Of a stretch of 64,000 bases of DNA, positions 24,104-35,199 are shown piece by piece. The notes beneath the pieces are model-generated. The model had not been told where the DNA came from. It did not search any database and was given only the letters and a program-made list of their open reading frames with translations. The DNA comes from Gnetum montanum (taxonomy: Eukaryota > Streptophyta > Gnetopsida > Gnetales > Gnetaceae): contig MNCI01037976.1 in the NCBI GenBank assembly GCA_015680685.1, positions 228,931 through 292,930 on the forward strand, written 5' to 3'. A program made the translations under genes and the position numbers. Position 1 is the first letter of the stretch. The number at the start of each line of letters is the position of its first letter.

Positions 24104-24122
24104 GTCCCTAGAAATGGTGCCA
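24104..24122 (-). other. Primer-binding site, tRNA-Asp-like
   Basis: Minus-strand TGGCACCATTTCTAGGGAC, one base after the LTR end. The Athila-type site complementary to tRNA-Asp is known as TGGCGCCGTTGCCGGGGA. The differences here are mostly G-to-A or C-to-T changes, as expected from decay of methylated cytosines. The tRNA identity is inferred. Confidence 0.65.
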
Positions 24123-24123
24123 A

Positions 24124-25004
24124 TGATGAGTGGCAAGGTACCCCTATGCCCAACCATATGAATCACAAGCATTCACATGCGATCCAGCAAAATTCTATAG
24201 ACTTTAATTACCAAGTACATTAGAGCTAAATGGAGAGTTCATGTTGTCCATTTGTTGTCTTCCTAGTCTCACTTGTGAAATGCAAGTGTATGGTTTACTG
24301 TGACTAAGGCATAATATTTTTATCATTTTATGTTTTATCAATTTGATTGCCTAAAATAATAATGAAAGTGAGAGTAATTAAATGCTAAGTAAAATATTTT
24401 CTAATATAGCCTAACACAAGTAACTGTCCCCACTTCCTAAACACATCCTAAACTACATGTAAACACTATTGGGTTGTCAAATGCTAACCATTTTTGAGCT
24501 ACCAAGTGCCACATGTATGTTTGAAGGGGTCATGCTTTTTTATTTTAATTAATTGCTTAATTAATCAAAATTAATTGTTGAATGAATTACATTAAATGTG
24601 AGCTACATAAAATCACAATGTATAAATGCATAAGGGAAGAAAGTGTCAAGTGCTATAAGGATGAATCAAAGAGCTTGTCTTTATTGCCAACACAATGATG
24701 TGTTCAAGTACATCAATGCTTGAATAACGATCCAATTACACTTAAACCTCCTATTGCAGGCACTTGGAAAATATTCTAACTCTTGAATGAACAAACTACA
24801 AGAATTCCTACTTAACTAAAAAAATCCACCCAAATCATGTGCTCAAGTGCTGTGTTTATAGGCCCAAGAATACCCCATGATATTGCATACTTGATATCGC
24901 ATCTTGGGCTACAATATCATGTACTCGATATCGTGTACCCAATATCGCGGCCATCCCAATATCAGATACCTAATATCGGGGCTCATGTAAAACACCATTC
25001 ATTA
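24124..25004 (-). repeat. 5' LTR of Athila-like element
   Basis: 881 bp, paired with 16771-17653. The 3' end reads CCACTCATCA on the minus strand (24124). The 5' end is TAATG at 25004, a decayed TGATG. It contains an ATATC array near 24880-24985 and the TATA position at 24851-24860, which has decayed to TATAAACACA. The poly(A) signal string GGCAATAAAGA is near 24680-24690. Confidence 0.8.
24880..24985 (-). promoter_or_regulatory. U3 ATATC array of 5' LTR
   Basis: Repeated ATATC/ATATT cores with GCATACTTG-, GTGTACCCA- and CAGATACCTA-like linkers, the same arrangement as 17527-17640. It contains short self-complementary strings such as CGATATCG. Confidence 0.6.
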
Positions 25005-25610
25005 GTCATCTTAGAGGTTATTTTGCTTGAATTTTTTCAATTCTTGTTCTATTTTTATTGTTTTATAATTATGTTCTTTGGTCATTTTTCTTACTAATCA
25101 TTATATTTTTCATTGTTGTTTACAGTCCCTAGCTGATGGTGGTGATGAAATTAGTGATGATGCTAATGATGATCCTTCTTCTCTTCTTATGGGTTAATCT
25201 TGGATACTGTTGGACATGTTATATTTTGTTCTTTTTTTACCTCATTATTATTATTTTTGTTTGGCTATCATAGCTTTAAACACTATCTATTATTTTTATT
25301 TTTGTCAACTATTGCATAGTGCAACTATGCTTGTTGGTCCTAGACATTTTATATATATATTTTTCTCACACAGTATGACCATGGATACTATTTTGGTTTT
25401 ATGTTTTAAAACTTTTTTTTTGGTTTTTTATGTTTTATATGTTTTTTGTAAAAGGCTACAAGTTAAAATAGCAAGCCTATTAAATAAAATTTGTCAATAA
25501 AATGGAAAATTGGAAAATGAGGCATAAATTTTAAAGTGAAAACTATGAATAATGCAATGAAGTAGACTAGTTGTAATGTACATATAAGGGAGAGAAAAGA
25601 AAGCTACGTA
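25005..25610 (+). pseudogene. Last exon of the antisense ORF, Tat-like element B2
   Basis: An intron tail ends at TTTACAG (AG at 25124-25125). The short exon after it, 25126-25196, encodes an acidic end (SLADGGDEISDDANDDPSS...) with a TAA at 25194-25196. It corresponds to the short end exon near 4860-4940 in B1. The rest of the ORF is cut off by the Athila-like insertion ending at 25004. The T-rich 3' stretch up to 25610 matches 4910-5360. Confidence 0.5.
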
Positions 25611-25618
25611 TTTAATAG

Positions 25619-25705
25619 TTTTAGGCTTTGGTAGGGCATGGATTTACTAGTTTTGGGTCCTAGAAAACCACTATTTTTAGGCCCTGGTAGGTCATATTAA
25701 TTCTT
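25619..25705. repeat. Short version of the 33-bp tandem repeat, element B2
   Basis: Three TTTTAGGC/TTTTGGGT openings at 25619, 25650 and 25674, matching the five-unit array at 5361-5526. Confidence 0.55.
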
Positions 25706-25829
25706 TGGTAGGAATGACATAATCTTGAAAGAAAATATAGAAATAAGGTGAACATGCAAACATGATATAAGGCTACAAAGGTAAATAAAAGATCATTGAC
25801 AAAATAAGGGATAAGATGTCTATGATGTA

Positions 25830-26640
25830 TCTGTTGCCTAATCTCTGATAAATTGAGGGGCTTCTTTTGTATAATCCTATGTTCATCATTCTTCTCATTT
25901 GATATGGTAATAATTAGGTGTTCTCATTGACCATTTAATATTATATGGTTGGAAATTTTAGCCTTGTTTTTGTTGTTGTTGTTATTGGCCCTAGCTTGAG
26001 TGTTAGGAGTTTCATCTTGAAACTCTACCTTTGAATCCCATTCAATGTTGATATTATTGATAGATGATAGAGTCATATTTTCCCCACATATTATAATTTC
26101 ACCATCCTTATATCACAAGTGAATCTCTTAATATATAAGAGATCATATTACTTGAAGCTTATCCAAGGATCAAGTTAAAACTTGATGTCTCTTCAACTAC
26201 TAGGAAGTTGGCAGATGTGGAAAATTATTTCCCAACTACAAAGTGCAAGGTAATGAAACCTTGTACAACTACTCATGTCCTATTGAATGACTTCAATGTG
26301 AAGGTAGAGGTTTCTTGAATATTTTAAATTAGTCCTAGTTTCTCAATAATGGTAAATGTTATCACGCATTAGTTGCTACCCTATCATCCACATAAACACA
26401 ATGAACCTTATACTTGCTAATACGTATGGTTATAAGGAGAGAAGTAAATAACACTTCTCCATTTCATGAGTAAATATTCACTTAATTTTCATGAAAGATG
26501 AGCATGGGGTTATTTTTTTCTTCCCTATGCAAGTTTTTCTCAATGACAAAGTGAATGGATTCCTTATTGACAAGCATGTCTCCACTCATAAGAATGGAAG
26601 TTAACATTTGAGCTAGTGTGTTTTTATAAGAGAAGTCATG
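25830..26640 (-). pseudogene. Protease region, Tat-like element B2
   Basis: Minus-strand counterpart of 5860-6640, more decayed. The active-site string near 26370-26400 reads VYVDDR where B1 has VHMDDG. The post-protease tail YKDGEIIICGENM near 26090-26120 matches YKGGKIIIHDD of B1. Multiple stops are present. No RT or integrase follows before the antisense ORF, as in B1. Confidence 0.6.
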
Positions 26641-26899
26641 ACTAGTTCATATAGGTTCAATGATATGTTATTTTTCTTCAAGGATCATTTAACTTATTCC
26701 ATTATTGAAAGAAAATTCTTGTCTTTAGTATGCAATTTTTTAACCTTGGTAGCTTTGATTTCCTTCATTCTTCCTAGATTTTTTGGCTTATGTTTTAACA
26801 TGAATTTCTTGGGCCACTTGTTAATGGGTGGAGCTAATCTTCTTGTAACAATTGATGGATCAACTTACATCCAAGTATTTTGTTGTTAGGTATCTTCAA

Positions 26900-29153
26900 T
26901 GGGCTTAGTCATTGGTTTGCGATAGGTTATTTTTATCACCATTATGATGACGTTATCTTGTTGAGTGTTGAGTTATTGGCCATAATAGGTAAGCTTTGGT
27001 TATAGTTTATCACAAGTTTGCTTGTGGATGGTGGAGGGACCCTAATAACAAAGGGTTCCCTAGGCTTAGAAGGGTTGGTGACATATTATTTGGGTTATGA
27101 TGGTGATGCCATTGAAGGTGAAATACATAATAAAAGGCTCTTTATGCACCATAGGTAGTGGTACTTGTATAATAAATGGCATTCTAGGCTTTAGATTTTG
27201 GGGCTGAGTGTTAGCTAGTGGTAAATTAATGACAAATAGTTCTCTAGAAGGACTAGACCATTTGGTTAGTGTGAATGAAGCTATTGTTTAAGAGTTATTA
27301 TTAGCATTTGGAGAGTTTGATTCATTCAATACCAGCTCTCCATGATCAATCATCTTATAGAGATTATCTTTCAAGGCTAGACAAAATTTAGTATCATGAC
27401 CAACTAATTGATGATAGTGATAAAACCTATCAAGCCTAAAATACTTTCGCAATTTTGGATCATCTTTAGTTACTATCATTGGATTCCTAGATATCTCAGA
27501 AAGATTATCATGCCTCTTGTGATCATCCTTAGATAGTTGTTTATGTTAAATATAGTTGTTTTTAAAAAACTGTTATAGGAGCTCATATGGTTTCATGGGA
27601 AACTTATCATACTTAGACATGTCTTTGTGCTCAAATTTTTATTTTTTTTAATTGAAAACATATGAAGTAAATGGTTGAGATGGATCAAAAAGTATGTTGC
27701 ATGGTGAATATTTTTATCTTTCCATTTTTTTGGCTCTTTTATTACCATAGCCACAATTTATTATGCTTGTTTGGCCTTATCCTTATCCTTCCTTAAGTGC
27801 TATTTTTTGTAGACTGCATAGGCTAGATTGTTGCTAGGTTTAGTAGCCTTCTCAATGTTTTTAATTTGTGAAAATCCTTGGCTCAATGATTGGGATTCTA
27901 GATATAGAGCTTTGACTAGATGAAGTCTTTAACTACATCCTTGAATATGGTCAAGAAATGAAGTCTTTAACTACTTTCTTAAGTAAGGTTTAGTACCAGT
28001 CCAAAGAATTTTCTTTTAGAAACATGGAAAAAATATATAGTATCATGTGTGGCCAAGCTTGTAACATGAGAAACTTAGAACAAAAGGTGACAAGATGTGC
28101 ATTGATTTCTCCTTCATCATTGTATTTGATGAAGTTTGAGATAGGCATGCCTATAGGCAAGATTATTTGAGGAATGGTAGGGTTGATGGAATCATCCTTG
28201 TAGAAGCCCATAACCTTCACCATTTATGTTCTACTGGCTTCAAGTTTTTGTAGCTTTTTAGTAAGATCCTTGATTAGTTAAAAGGCTTGATCCAAGCCTT
28301 GTGGATCTTCTAAGGACTACACATGGAATTTTTAAATGATTAGCTATTATGAGAGGGACAATAGTATAGACTTGAAAGGTCATGTAACTACTATTTTTGG
28401 AGGGTTAAATAAGAAAAATGATGTTTGCATGAGGACATGTGGATCAAAGCAAGTATTGGAGAGAAATGAATTATGTAATATGGATGGGATTTTCATTCTA
28501 GGAGAAGGACTACCTAAAACTATAACAAGTTGAGAAATAAAAGGAATTATTGGCAAAGGTTGAGGCATTGTAATGCAAGGTGTTGAGGTGAATAAGAAAG
28601 TGGATTAGTAACTTGGATTTATAGAGGTCACAAGAGGAGTCTCGTTCACTATCAAATTAGAAGGCATAGAGTTGAACATGGCTACCTTTGTAATAGATCA
28701 TTACAAAAGATCCCCTAAGAACATGTCTGGCTCATAATTAGTACTAAACTTATCCTGATCCTCTAGGTGAGACCTTGTATTAGCCTTTTCACTTACTTCA
28801 TTTTCCTCATCAATACTTACCAACTATGCTAACAAGTGCATGTAAAATTTGGATAATTCAATGTGGTCATATGGTGAAAGGGTATATTCCTTACTATCCT
28901 TGTGAATCAACTTGTAGTGATACTTAGAGTCAAACTTCTTATGTGGGTTGTAAAAACCCCCTTCAATTTTTACACATATGAAGTTGTAGTATTGTTTTTC
29001 GATGTTTACATGAATCATGCTAAGTCCTAACGACTTGAGAAACTCCCTACACTCCACTATGGCTAGGTCCTTAGGGTTGTACATGCATGTAAATTCCTTG
29101 TTCATGGCCATGGAAATGATGTTGTGTGGTAGAATAGTTAATGTAAAAGGCAT
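26900..29153 (-). pseudogene. Gag, Tat-like element B2
   Basis: Broken minus-strand gag, homologous to 6660-9324. The 28824-29153 frame gives the N-terminal part; an internal methionine is followed by YNPKDLAIVE and YYNFICVKIEG. The 27990-28223 frame is capsid-like and ends LKENSLDWY, recalling the tryptophan-containing motif of Gag capsids. The 27288-27479 frame is the zinc-knuckle block FYHYHQLVGHDTKFC followed by LALKDNLYKMI. Here the first cysteine is lost and the last kept, the reverse of B1. Confidence 0.7.
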
Positions 29154-29212
29154 AAAATATTGGAGTGTGATAAGTGTTTAATGGTTTTGATGTTTTGAAT
29201 AATATTTATCTT

Positions 29213-29562
29213 GTAGCATATAAGGCTATATTGTGTAAAGCTATAGCATATGATAATGGTAGCATTTGAGGATTCAATATGTGAGGCTTCATCATGTGAA
29301 GCTTCAACATGCAAAACTTTAGCATGTGAAGCTTCAACTTGTGATGTTGCAACATGTGAAGCTTTGGCATACAAGGCTTTAGTGTGTGAAGATTCGGCAT
29401 GTGAGACTATAGCTTGTGAAACTTTAGCATGTGAAGCTTTAGTGTGTGAGACTGCAGCATATAAAGTTGCAATGTATAAAGTTATAACGTGTGAGGTTAT
29501 AACATGTGAAGCTATAGTGTGTGGAAGTTGCAACATATGAATCTTTAGCATATGAAACTATA
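29213..29562. repeat. 15-bp minisatellite, about 23 units
   Basis: Units resemble CATGTGAAGCTTTAG and keep a 15-bp period almost throughout. Because 15 is divisible by three, both strands stay open: 29250-29540 (+) reads as a pentapeptide repeat (CEASx/CEALx) and 29138-29551 (-) as SHAKA/SHVEA repeats. It lies in the leader upstream of the B2 gag and is absent from B1. I regard both frames as by-products of the period. Confidence 0.85.
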
Positions 29563-29905
29563 ATAATAACTAAACCAATAATTTTTTCTAGCATATAAGT
29601 TAGATAAATAATTAGATTAGGCTTTAGCATATGCAAAAAATAGCAAAAAACTACAATGTAAATATAGGAAATGAGAAAATAATGTGTAGTTCAACTACAA
29701 AAGAAAAAAATTTTAAACTATAAATGCATGGAATAGGAGAAATTCTACACACTACAACTACAAATACAATAATAAAATTTTTTCATAAATGAAACTAGTT
29801 ACAATGTCATATGCTATGATTTTGGAAAATCCAAAGCTAACAATATTGTTGCAAACTAGTTTTTTGGGCTGGGAAGTTAGGTAGATGTTTAGGCCCTCCA
29901 AGTAC
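29563..29905 (-). other. Leader of element B2
   Basis: AT-rich non-coding sequence between the minisatellite and the presumed primer-binding site near 29905. No gene is seen. Confidence 0.45.
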
Positions 29906-30990
29906 TAGAAGCTATAAATATGGAAAAATTTGATGCCTAAAGAACCAAAAATTTCTATGAAAAATAGTTTAGCTCTAAGATCCATGGGCCTCAGAAGAGT
30001 CTAGAGCACCTTATATGGTCTTATTGATCACTTAAGATCTTAAAAATTGATACCACACATTTAAAATAAAAGCAAAGAAAATGTGTCAACATAGATTGCC
30101 TCACAAAAATAGAAATAGAAAATGAGATGTACAAGATGTGTGAAAATAAGCTCAAAATAATTGAAAACTTTGTATTAAATGTTGTGAAAAATAGTAGAAA
30201 AAATAGAGGTTCAAAGAGTACAAAACACTGACTTCAAAATCCTAAAAATATGGATAATATCCTTCAATATCCAATGCAAGATGTAAGGTGTGTTCTACAC
30301 TTAAGCTACAATTATCTCTTAGTTGATGTGCATTTTACTATAATAAAGGTTGTTGTTGGTTCTGTTGGTCTCAATTACCCATGCTACAAAGGCTACAATG
30401 AACATAAAAATCGGTAATTGTGCTTTCTTGTTTCTTATCAAAAATATGATTTACCTTTTTTCTAAAAATTATTTTTTCTCTATGTTGAAAATATCCACCA
30501 AAAAGTCCTCTACATGGTGTAGAATTCAATATAAATACAATTGGAATTCATTATTTTATTGTCTATTACAATCCCATATGCTTTCTAGAGCGTTAAAAAA
30601 TGTTTTTGGATCATTCTCATGGCCAAAAAATGCAATGCATTGCCCAGCATTTTTTCCTTTTTCTATTATGTTTTGGCAGCATACAGAGCTTATTTTCATG
30701 GCTCAAATTGTAGTGTATGGACAACCAATGTTTTTGAATTTTTCTACTAAATTTGGCAATGTTTTTGGATTTTCAAACTTCACATGCTAGTATTAATGAA
30801 ATTCACAATGTGTGGGCTATAAATTTCACTCCACATATTAAATATTGTTCAATGATTTACCAAAACAAGACCACAGAATATGATTTTTGATGGGAAAATA
30901 GGGAAATTATTTCTGCTCATGAATTCCCTTCAAATTACATTGCATAGTTGGTTACCATGCTCCTTATGCATACCATGCATTTTCTTGAGG
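29906..30990 (-). repeat. Probable 5' LTR of element B2
   Basis: The part nearest the leader (29906-30110) matches 10098-10260 of B1, including 'gatccatg', 'cctcagaagagt' and 'gcacctt' blocks. The rest has no recognised gene. A plus-strand frame at 30350-30790 (146 codons) has no family resemblance and is probably chance. The outer end is set by the start of chromovirus LTR homology. Confidence 0.4.
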
Positions 30991-30994
30991 TGTT

Positions 30995-31609
30995 TTAGGT
31001 GTAACAAAACAATAACTAAAAATTATCATGGTTTACTAGTATGAAGAACTATAAGTTATAGTTTGTCATGGTTTGTGAGATACAAGTTATTGTGACTCTC
31101 TGTTAATTTTGGAATCTAGTGAATAGAAAATTATATATTTTTCCATTACAAAGGTTTGTAACCTAAAGTCATGTCATAATCTAAAATATGTATGCTACTA
31201 TATCTATAGGAACTTATAATCTTGGAAAAAATTTAAATTTTAAAAGATTTGAATTCCAAGAGGTAGACAAAGAATCACTTAAAGCAATGTAAAGATTAGG
31301 GATTCTTCTAAAGTACTTGAATATTATCTACTATAGCATGAGGTGCTCTTGAAAGAAGAAGAATTTCTCAATTGTAGGTTCTTTGGTATTTGCTGATCTT
31401 GAACATTTTCCTTAAGGATTATAAGAGTAAGAGAGAATTACCTTGGAGTTATTCTAGATAATTATTTGTGTTGTACTTCCAACAATTGTACTTTGATTTC
31501 GCATTGAATAAAAAATTATTTTTCCTTATTCATTCTTTATCTTCTCGAAACTCCATAAAAGTTAGGTTTTAAGAGAACTGATTACTTGTTCTTGAGGTCC
31601 TTACTATAT
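30995..31609 (+). repeat. 5' LTR fragment of a chromovirus-type element
   Basis: Matches 36950-37480 plus 45709-45760 in order, for example GAATTYCAAGAGGTAGA, TTCTTCTAAAGTACTT, TCTACTATAGCAT and TTGTACTTC. The first 360 bp or so seen in the 3' LTR are missing, so this LTR is 5' truncated. It ends just before the primer-binding site. Confidence 0.75.
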
Positions 31610-31622
31610 TGGTATTATATCA
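31610..31622 (+). other. Primer-binding site, initiator tRNA-Met-like
   Basis: TGGTATTATATCA compared with the well-known TGGTATCAGAGC complementary to initiator tRNA-Met. The first six bases and overall position fit; several later positions have changed. Confidence 0.6.
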
Positions 31623-31989
31623 TTTTAGTTCTTGGAATAATTAAATCATGGAGATGCAATCTTTTCAATTTAATTGTTAAACTGGATAATGAGCATTTAC
31701 TCTCATCCTTTAATTGTACAATAATTACAACTTGGATTTTTCATTCTCCTACTTTTTTAAAGAAATTTAGAATATTTCTTTGATCTATAATTGAGATTAA
31801 TTGGTTTATGTTTTGATTATTTCACCCAATATTGATACCCATTAGCTTAGTTGAGCTAGGGTTTGTGTCATTTTGCTTCAAACTTACTCAAATTGGTTGT
31901 GCATATTCCTAAAATCTTGCAAATCTTCCAAAATTAGTTGTTGGTGCTTCCATATTTTTTTGGGTTTTCAAATTTCTCTTGTGGATATT

Positions 31990-33225
31990 TTAAATTTTTG
32001 TATAATTCTATCATAACATCCAAGAAGAAAATAATTCAATCTCTTGACAAGAACATGTAAGAGATGAAAGGGATTTTTTAATTAATTTTTAAAAAACTTA
32101 AGAAGTTGAAAGAAGATGTGAAAAAACAGCCATTATATCTAAGAAGATCTAACTAAGATGTTAATTCTATGGTTTCTTCCACCAATGATCATCATTCCAT
32201 ACCTAATTTGAAAGATGATATTCCCATTAATCTTGAAGATTTTGAAGATGAGGATAAATCTAAAGAAGAGGAGCTTTATTATTCATTAATGGTTGTACAT
32301 TAATCACAAAGGTGAAGTATTATAATTCAAATAATATTAGGCTTGTCAAAAGATAATAAGGACAAATTAAAGAAGAAATAGAAATCACTCTTGTCAAAGC
32401 CTTCAAACATATTAAAAGAATACCACATGTTAAGATTAGATCCTTTGATGGAATAGAAGGTATAAATTTCTTTAGTTCTTGCTTAAAGATTATTAACAAG
32501 TATCTTAAACCTATGTATGTTTATGAGAAAAAAAGAGTGTCATATATTGAAACTAAATTAAAAGGTATGGTACAAGTTTGATGGAATAGAGAAATTCATG
32601 GTTATGTGATCAACCATGGCTCACCCATCAAATATTGGTCACTTATGCAATATTAGATGAAATAAAAGTTTGATAAGTTCCAAGATAGATAAGAAGTAAT
32701 CGAAATGCTCAAGTATTTAAGATAAGAAGATAAGAATATTAGAGGCTACTACATGCAATTTTGCAAAGTATTCATCAAAAAAAATATGAAATGATTTGAG
32801 TATGAACAAGCTTCAAATTTTACAATTGATCTTAGGAAGAGCTTACATTCTATGAAATCAAAACTTTAGATGAGGCATTTGAGTTATCTCTCAATGTTAA
32901 GAAGAAGTTGCAAGGATATGCTAAAAGTAATCAAAGAAATTCTTTAATGACAGACATTTCAAATCTTCCAAAGGTAAAAAGGAATATAAGAAAAAGAATG
33001 CCAAAGAAGATAATCAAGAGAATCTAAAAGAGGATTTCAACAAGTTTTGGGTAAGTTTGAGTAATTCTTAAAGTTTATCAAGAATTACTCAAACTTTAAG
33101 TGTGCATAATCAAAGATCTAATGTTTTAAGTATGAAGAAGTGAGCCATAAGAAAAGGGAATGCAAGAAATCAAAAGCCTTCAAGAGGAAGGAACTTTAAA
33201 TCATAGATAAGAATTTTTCAACATC
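31990..33225 (+). pseudogene. Gag of chromovirus-type element
   Basis: Heavily broken plus-strand gag. Around 32440-32650 the capsid-like part reads KFDGIEG, LKIINKYLKPMYV, VSYIETKLKGM and WWNREIHGYV across two frames. The zinc knuckle at 33122-33163 reads CFKYEEVSHKKREC, with tyrosine in place of the second cysteine of CX2CX4HX4C. More than ten stops lie in any single frame. Gag would package the element RNA. Confidence 0.65.
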
Positions 33226-33229
33226 TACA

Positions 33230-33690
33230 AGCTAAGGTAACCCTAATATACTTATGACTAAAGATATCATTGAAATTAATTCTTGTAATTTCATGAGAAA
33301 GGTCAATGTTAAGGATTTGAATAGAATAGGAAAATCCTTTTTAGAATCGAAACTAGATGTTTGTCTACTAGGGAGTGGATTCATATTCTCATTCATGGTG
33401 AAACTCAAGAAAATGTGACCTCTCCTAGAGCTATCCAATGATTAGGTCATCAAAATTTATCAACCTAAGACCTTTCAAAGTTCATTGGCTTTTCAAAGAT
33501 CATTATTAAGAAGTAAAAAAGAAATGTATTTTTTCTTTTAATATTAGTTCCTATCATGACAATTTATCTTATGATATTCTTCCAATTGATTGTGCTAAAG
33601 TAATTCTTGATAAACGTTGGAGCTTTGACAATAAGGCTACTTTTAATTGGGTAAAAAATATTTTAAGAAAATTTTTTTTACTAATGTATC
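33230..33690 (+). pseudogene. Protease of chromovirus-type element
   Basis: Decayed retropepsin-like block. The recognisable end is SYDILPIDCAKVILDKRWSF near 33570-33620, matching the family pattern CDVLPMD...ILLGRPW. No clear DSG/DTG active site could be read, probably because of frameshifts in 33250-33450. Confidence 0.55.
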
Positions 33691-33889
33691 TTTGATTTTG
33701 TTAGCCAAGAATATCTTTAAGCTCATGAACAAGCTTAACATGGTTTCATCATTATGTCAACAATTAAAACATGTGAAAAGAAGCAAGCAAGTAAACTTCT
33801 AGTAGTGGTGCAATGTTTAACATGATATTTTGGTGATGTATTCAAAGGTACATGGGAGAGGTTTCCTCCTACAAGGTCTATATAGCATC

Positions 33890-34560
33890 AAATCGACATG
33901 AGAGAGCCTACTCAATGACTCCATATTAAAGGAAGGAGCTCCAAAGAAAGGTTAGTAAATTACTCTCATATGGTTTATTAAGAAGTCAATATTCCCATAT
34001 ACAACACTAGTAGCACAAGTTACTAAGAAATACATTGACGAAATGAGTATGTGCATTCATTCTATGTCTATTAATAGGATAATAATCAAGTTCCATTTTT
34101 CTATTCCTAGGATGAATGACATTCTTGATGTTCTTACTAATGAAATCTTTTCTAAGATTGTTTTAAAGAGTGATTATCATCAAATAAGGATTAGAATAAA
34201 AGATAAGTGAAAAAATACTTTCAAAATTCCAAATGGATTATATGAATGATTAGTCATGCCATTTGGGCTAATTAATGCTCTTTCCACTCTTATGAGGGCA
34301 ATGCATGATGTTTTAAGAAAACTAATTGGTAAATGTTGCAAGTATTTTTTTGATGATATTGTTATGTAAAATTCCAATAAGAATAGACATATACAAGATT
34401 TGAGAAAGGTGTTCTCCAAATTACATGATGTTTAACTAGTGATAAATGTAAAGAAATGTCACTTATTTAAAAGGGAAATTGTATATTTAGATCATGTCAT
34501 ATCCAAAGAATGTTGGATAGGTGAGATCTTTCCTTGGACTACTTGGTTTTTATATAAGAG
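33890..34560 (+). pseudogene. Reverse transcriptase of chromovirus-type element
   Basis: Ty3/gypsy RT. Recognisable parts in order: the RIPRMND-like start (34100-34130), LKSDYHQIRIRI (34160-34200), KIPNGLYE, MPFGLINALSTLMRAM (34256-34303) and KYFFDDIVM (34340-34366). The catalytic DD pair is intact. After it come KKCHLFKREIVYLDHVIS and the start of the connection domain. The FFDDI form and surrounding residues match chromovirus RTs such as Tekay/Reina. Stops at about 34209 and 34248 and others inactivate it. It would copy the RNA into DNA. Confidence 0.8.
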
Positions 34561-34599
34561 TTATTAGACATTTCAATTTTATTACATGGCCAATGCTTT

Positions 34600-35090
34600 T
34601 CTATTTGAAGAAAATTATAAATATTTTATAGGCTAATGAGAAAAAGAAATAATTCCAAGCCTTAAATATAAAAATTTGTAGTGCTTCATATCTTACCATT
34701 CCAAACCTTACCAGGCTTTTTGAAGTGTAGGTGGATGCAAGTGGACTTGTAATTGATGTTTTTTTATTGCAAGAAGGTAAGCCCATTGCATTTTTCTTAA
34801 AGAAGCTAAATGAATCAAGGAAAAATTATAGTGTCTGTGAAAAATAATTATATGTTATACTTTAAGCTATTAAACACAGAAGACATTATTTGTTAGGAAG
34901 CAAATTTTTTCTTTTGATTGATCACAAGGCATTGCAATTCTTAAATTTACAAAAGAAGTCAAGTACCAGTTATATGAAATGTATGGAGTAGCACTAGGAA
35001 TTTTACTCTCTTTTTTAAACATAGAAGTAAAAAAGATAATATTGTAGTATATGCTCTATCTAGGATTTATGTGGTGACTCATTCATCTAC
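34600..35090 (+). pseudogene. RNase H of chromovirus-type element
   Basis: Plus-strand block with VDASGLVIDVFLLQEGKPIAF-like sequence at 34728-34790, then AIKHRRHYLLGSKFFLLIDHKAL at 34868-34935. The latter is the characteristic LxxWRHYLLG...TDHxxL pattern of gypsy RNase H. It would degrade the RNA strand during cDNA synthesis. Stops are frequent. Confidence 0.7.
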
Positions 35091-35199
35091 ATAAGTAGAG
35101 GGACTTGAGGACTTTGCTTCTTTTTATTTAATTGATGTTAATTTTAATGAGATTTCAAAGGATCCCAATGCTCCATTACTTAGTAGGATGGATAAGTGA

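Larger units (their letters stand above)
16771..25004 (-). mobile_element. Athila-like LTR retrotransposon with internal pol deletion
   Basis: An 8.2-kb element on the minus strand with, in order: 5' LTR 24124-25004, primer-binding site 24104-24122, gag, protease, an RT stub, integrase, non-coding 3' region, polypurine tract and 3' LTR 16771-17653. The flanking pentamers are GTTAT (16766-16770) and GTCAT (25005-25009), one transition apart, which fits a decayed target-site duplication. The lineage call rests on Gag sequence type, the tRNA-Asp-like primer site and RT/integrase style. It cannot move by itself: RT core and RNase H are gone and two of three integrase catalytic residues are changed. 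Confidence 0.75.

Noticed and set aside
29138-29551. 137-codon minus-strand frame of SHxxA repeats
   Set aside because: Produced by the 15-bp minisatellite; the opposite strand is open for the same reason.
29213-29562. Possible CRISPR array
   Set aside because: The units are contiguous 15-bp tandem repeats without spacers.
30350-30790. 146-codon plus-strand frame in the presumed B2 LTR
   Set aside because: No recognisable motif, strong low-complexity bias, and no matching frame in B1.
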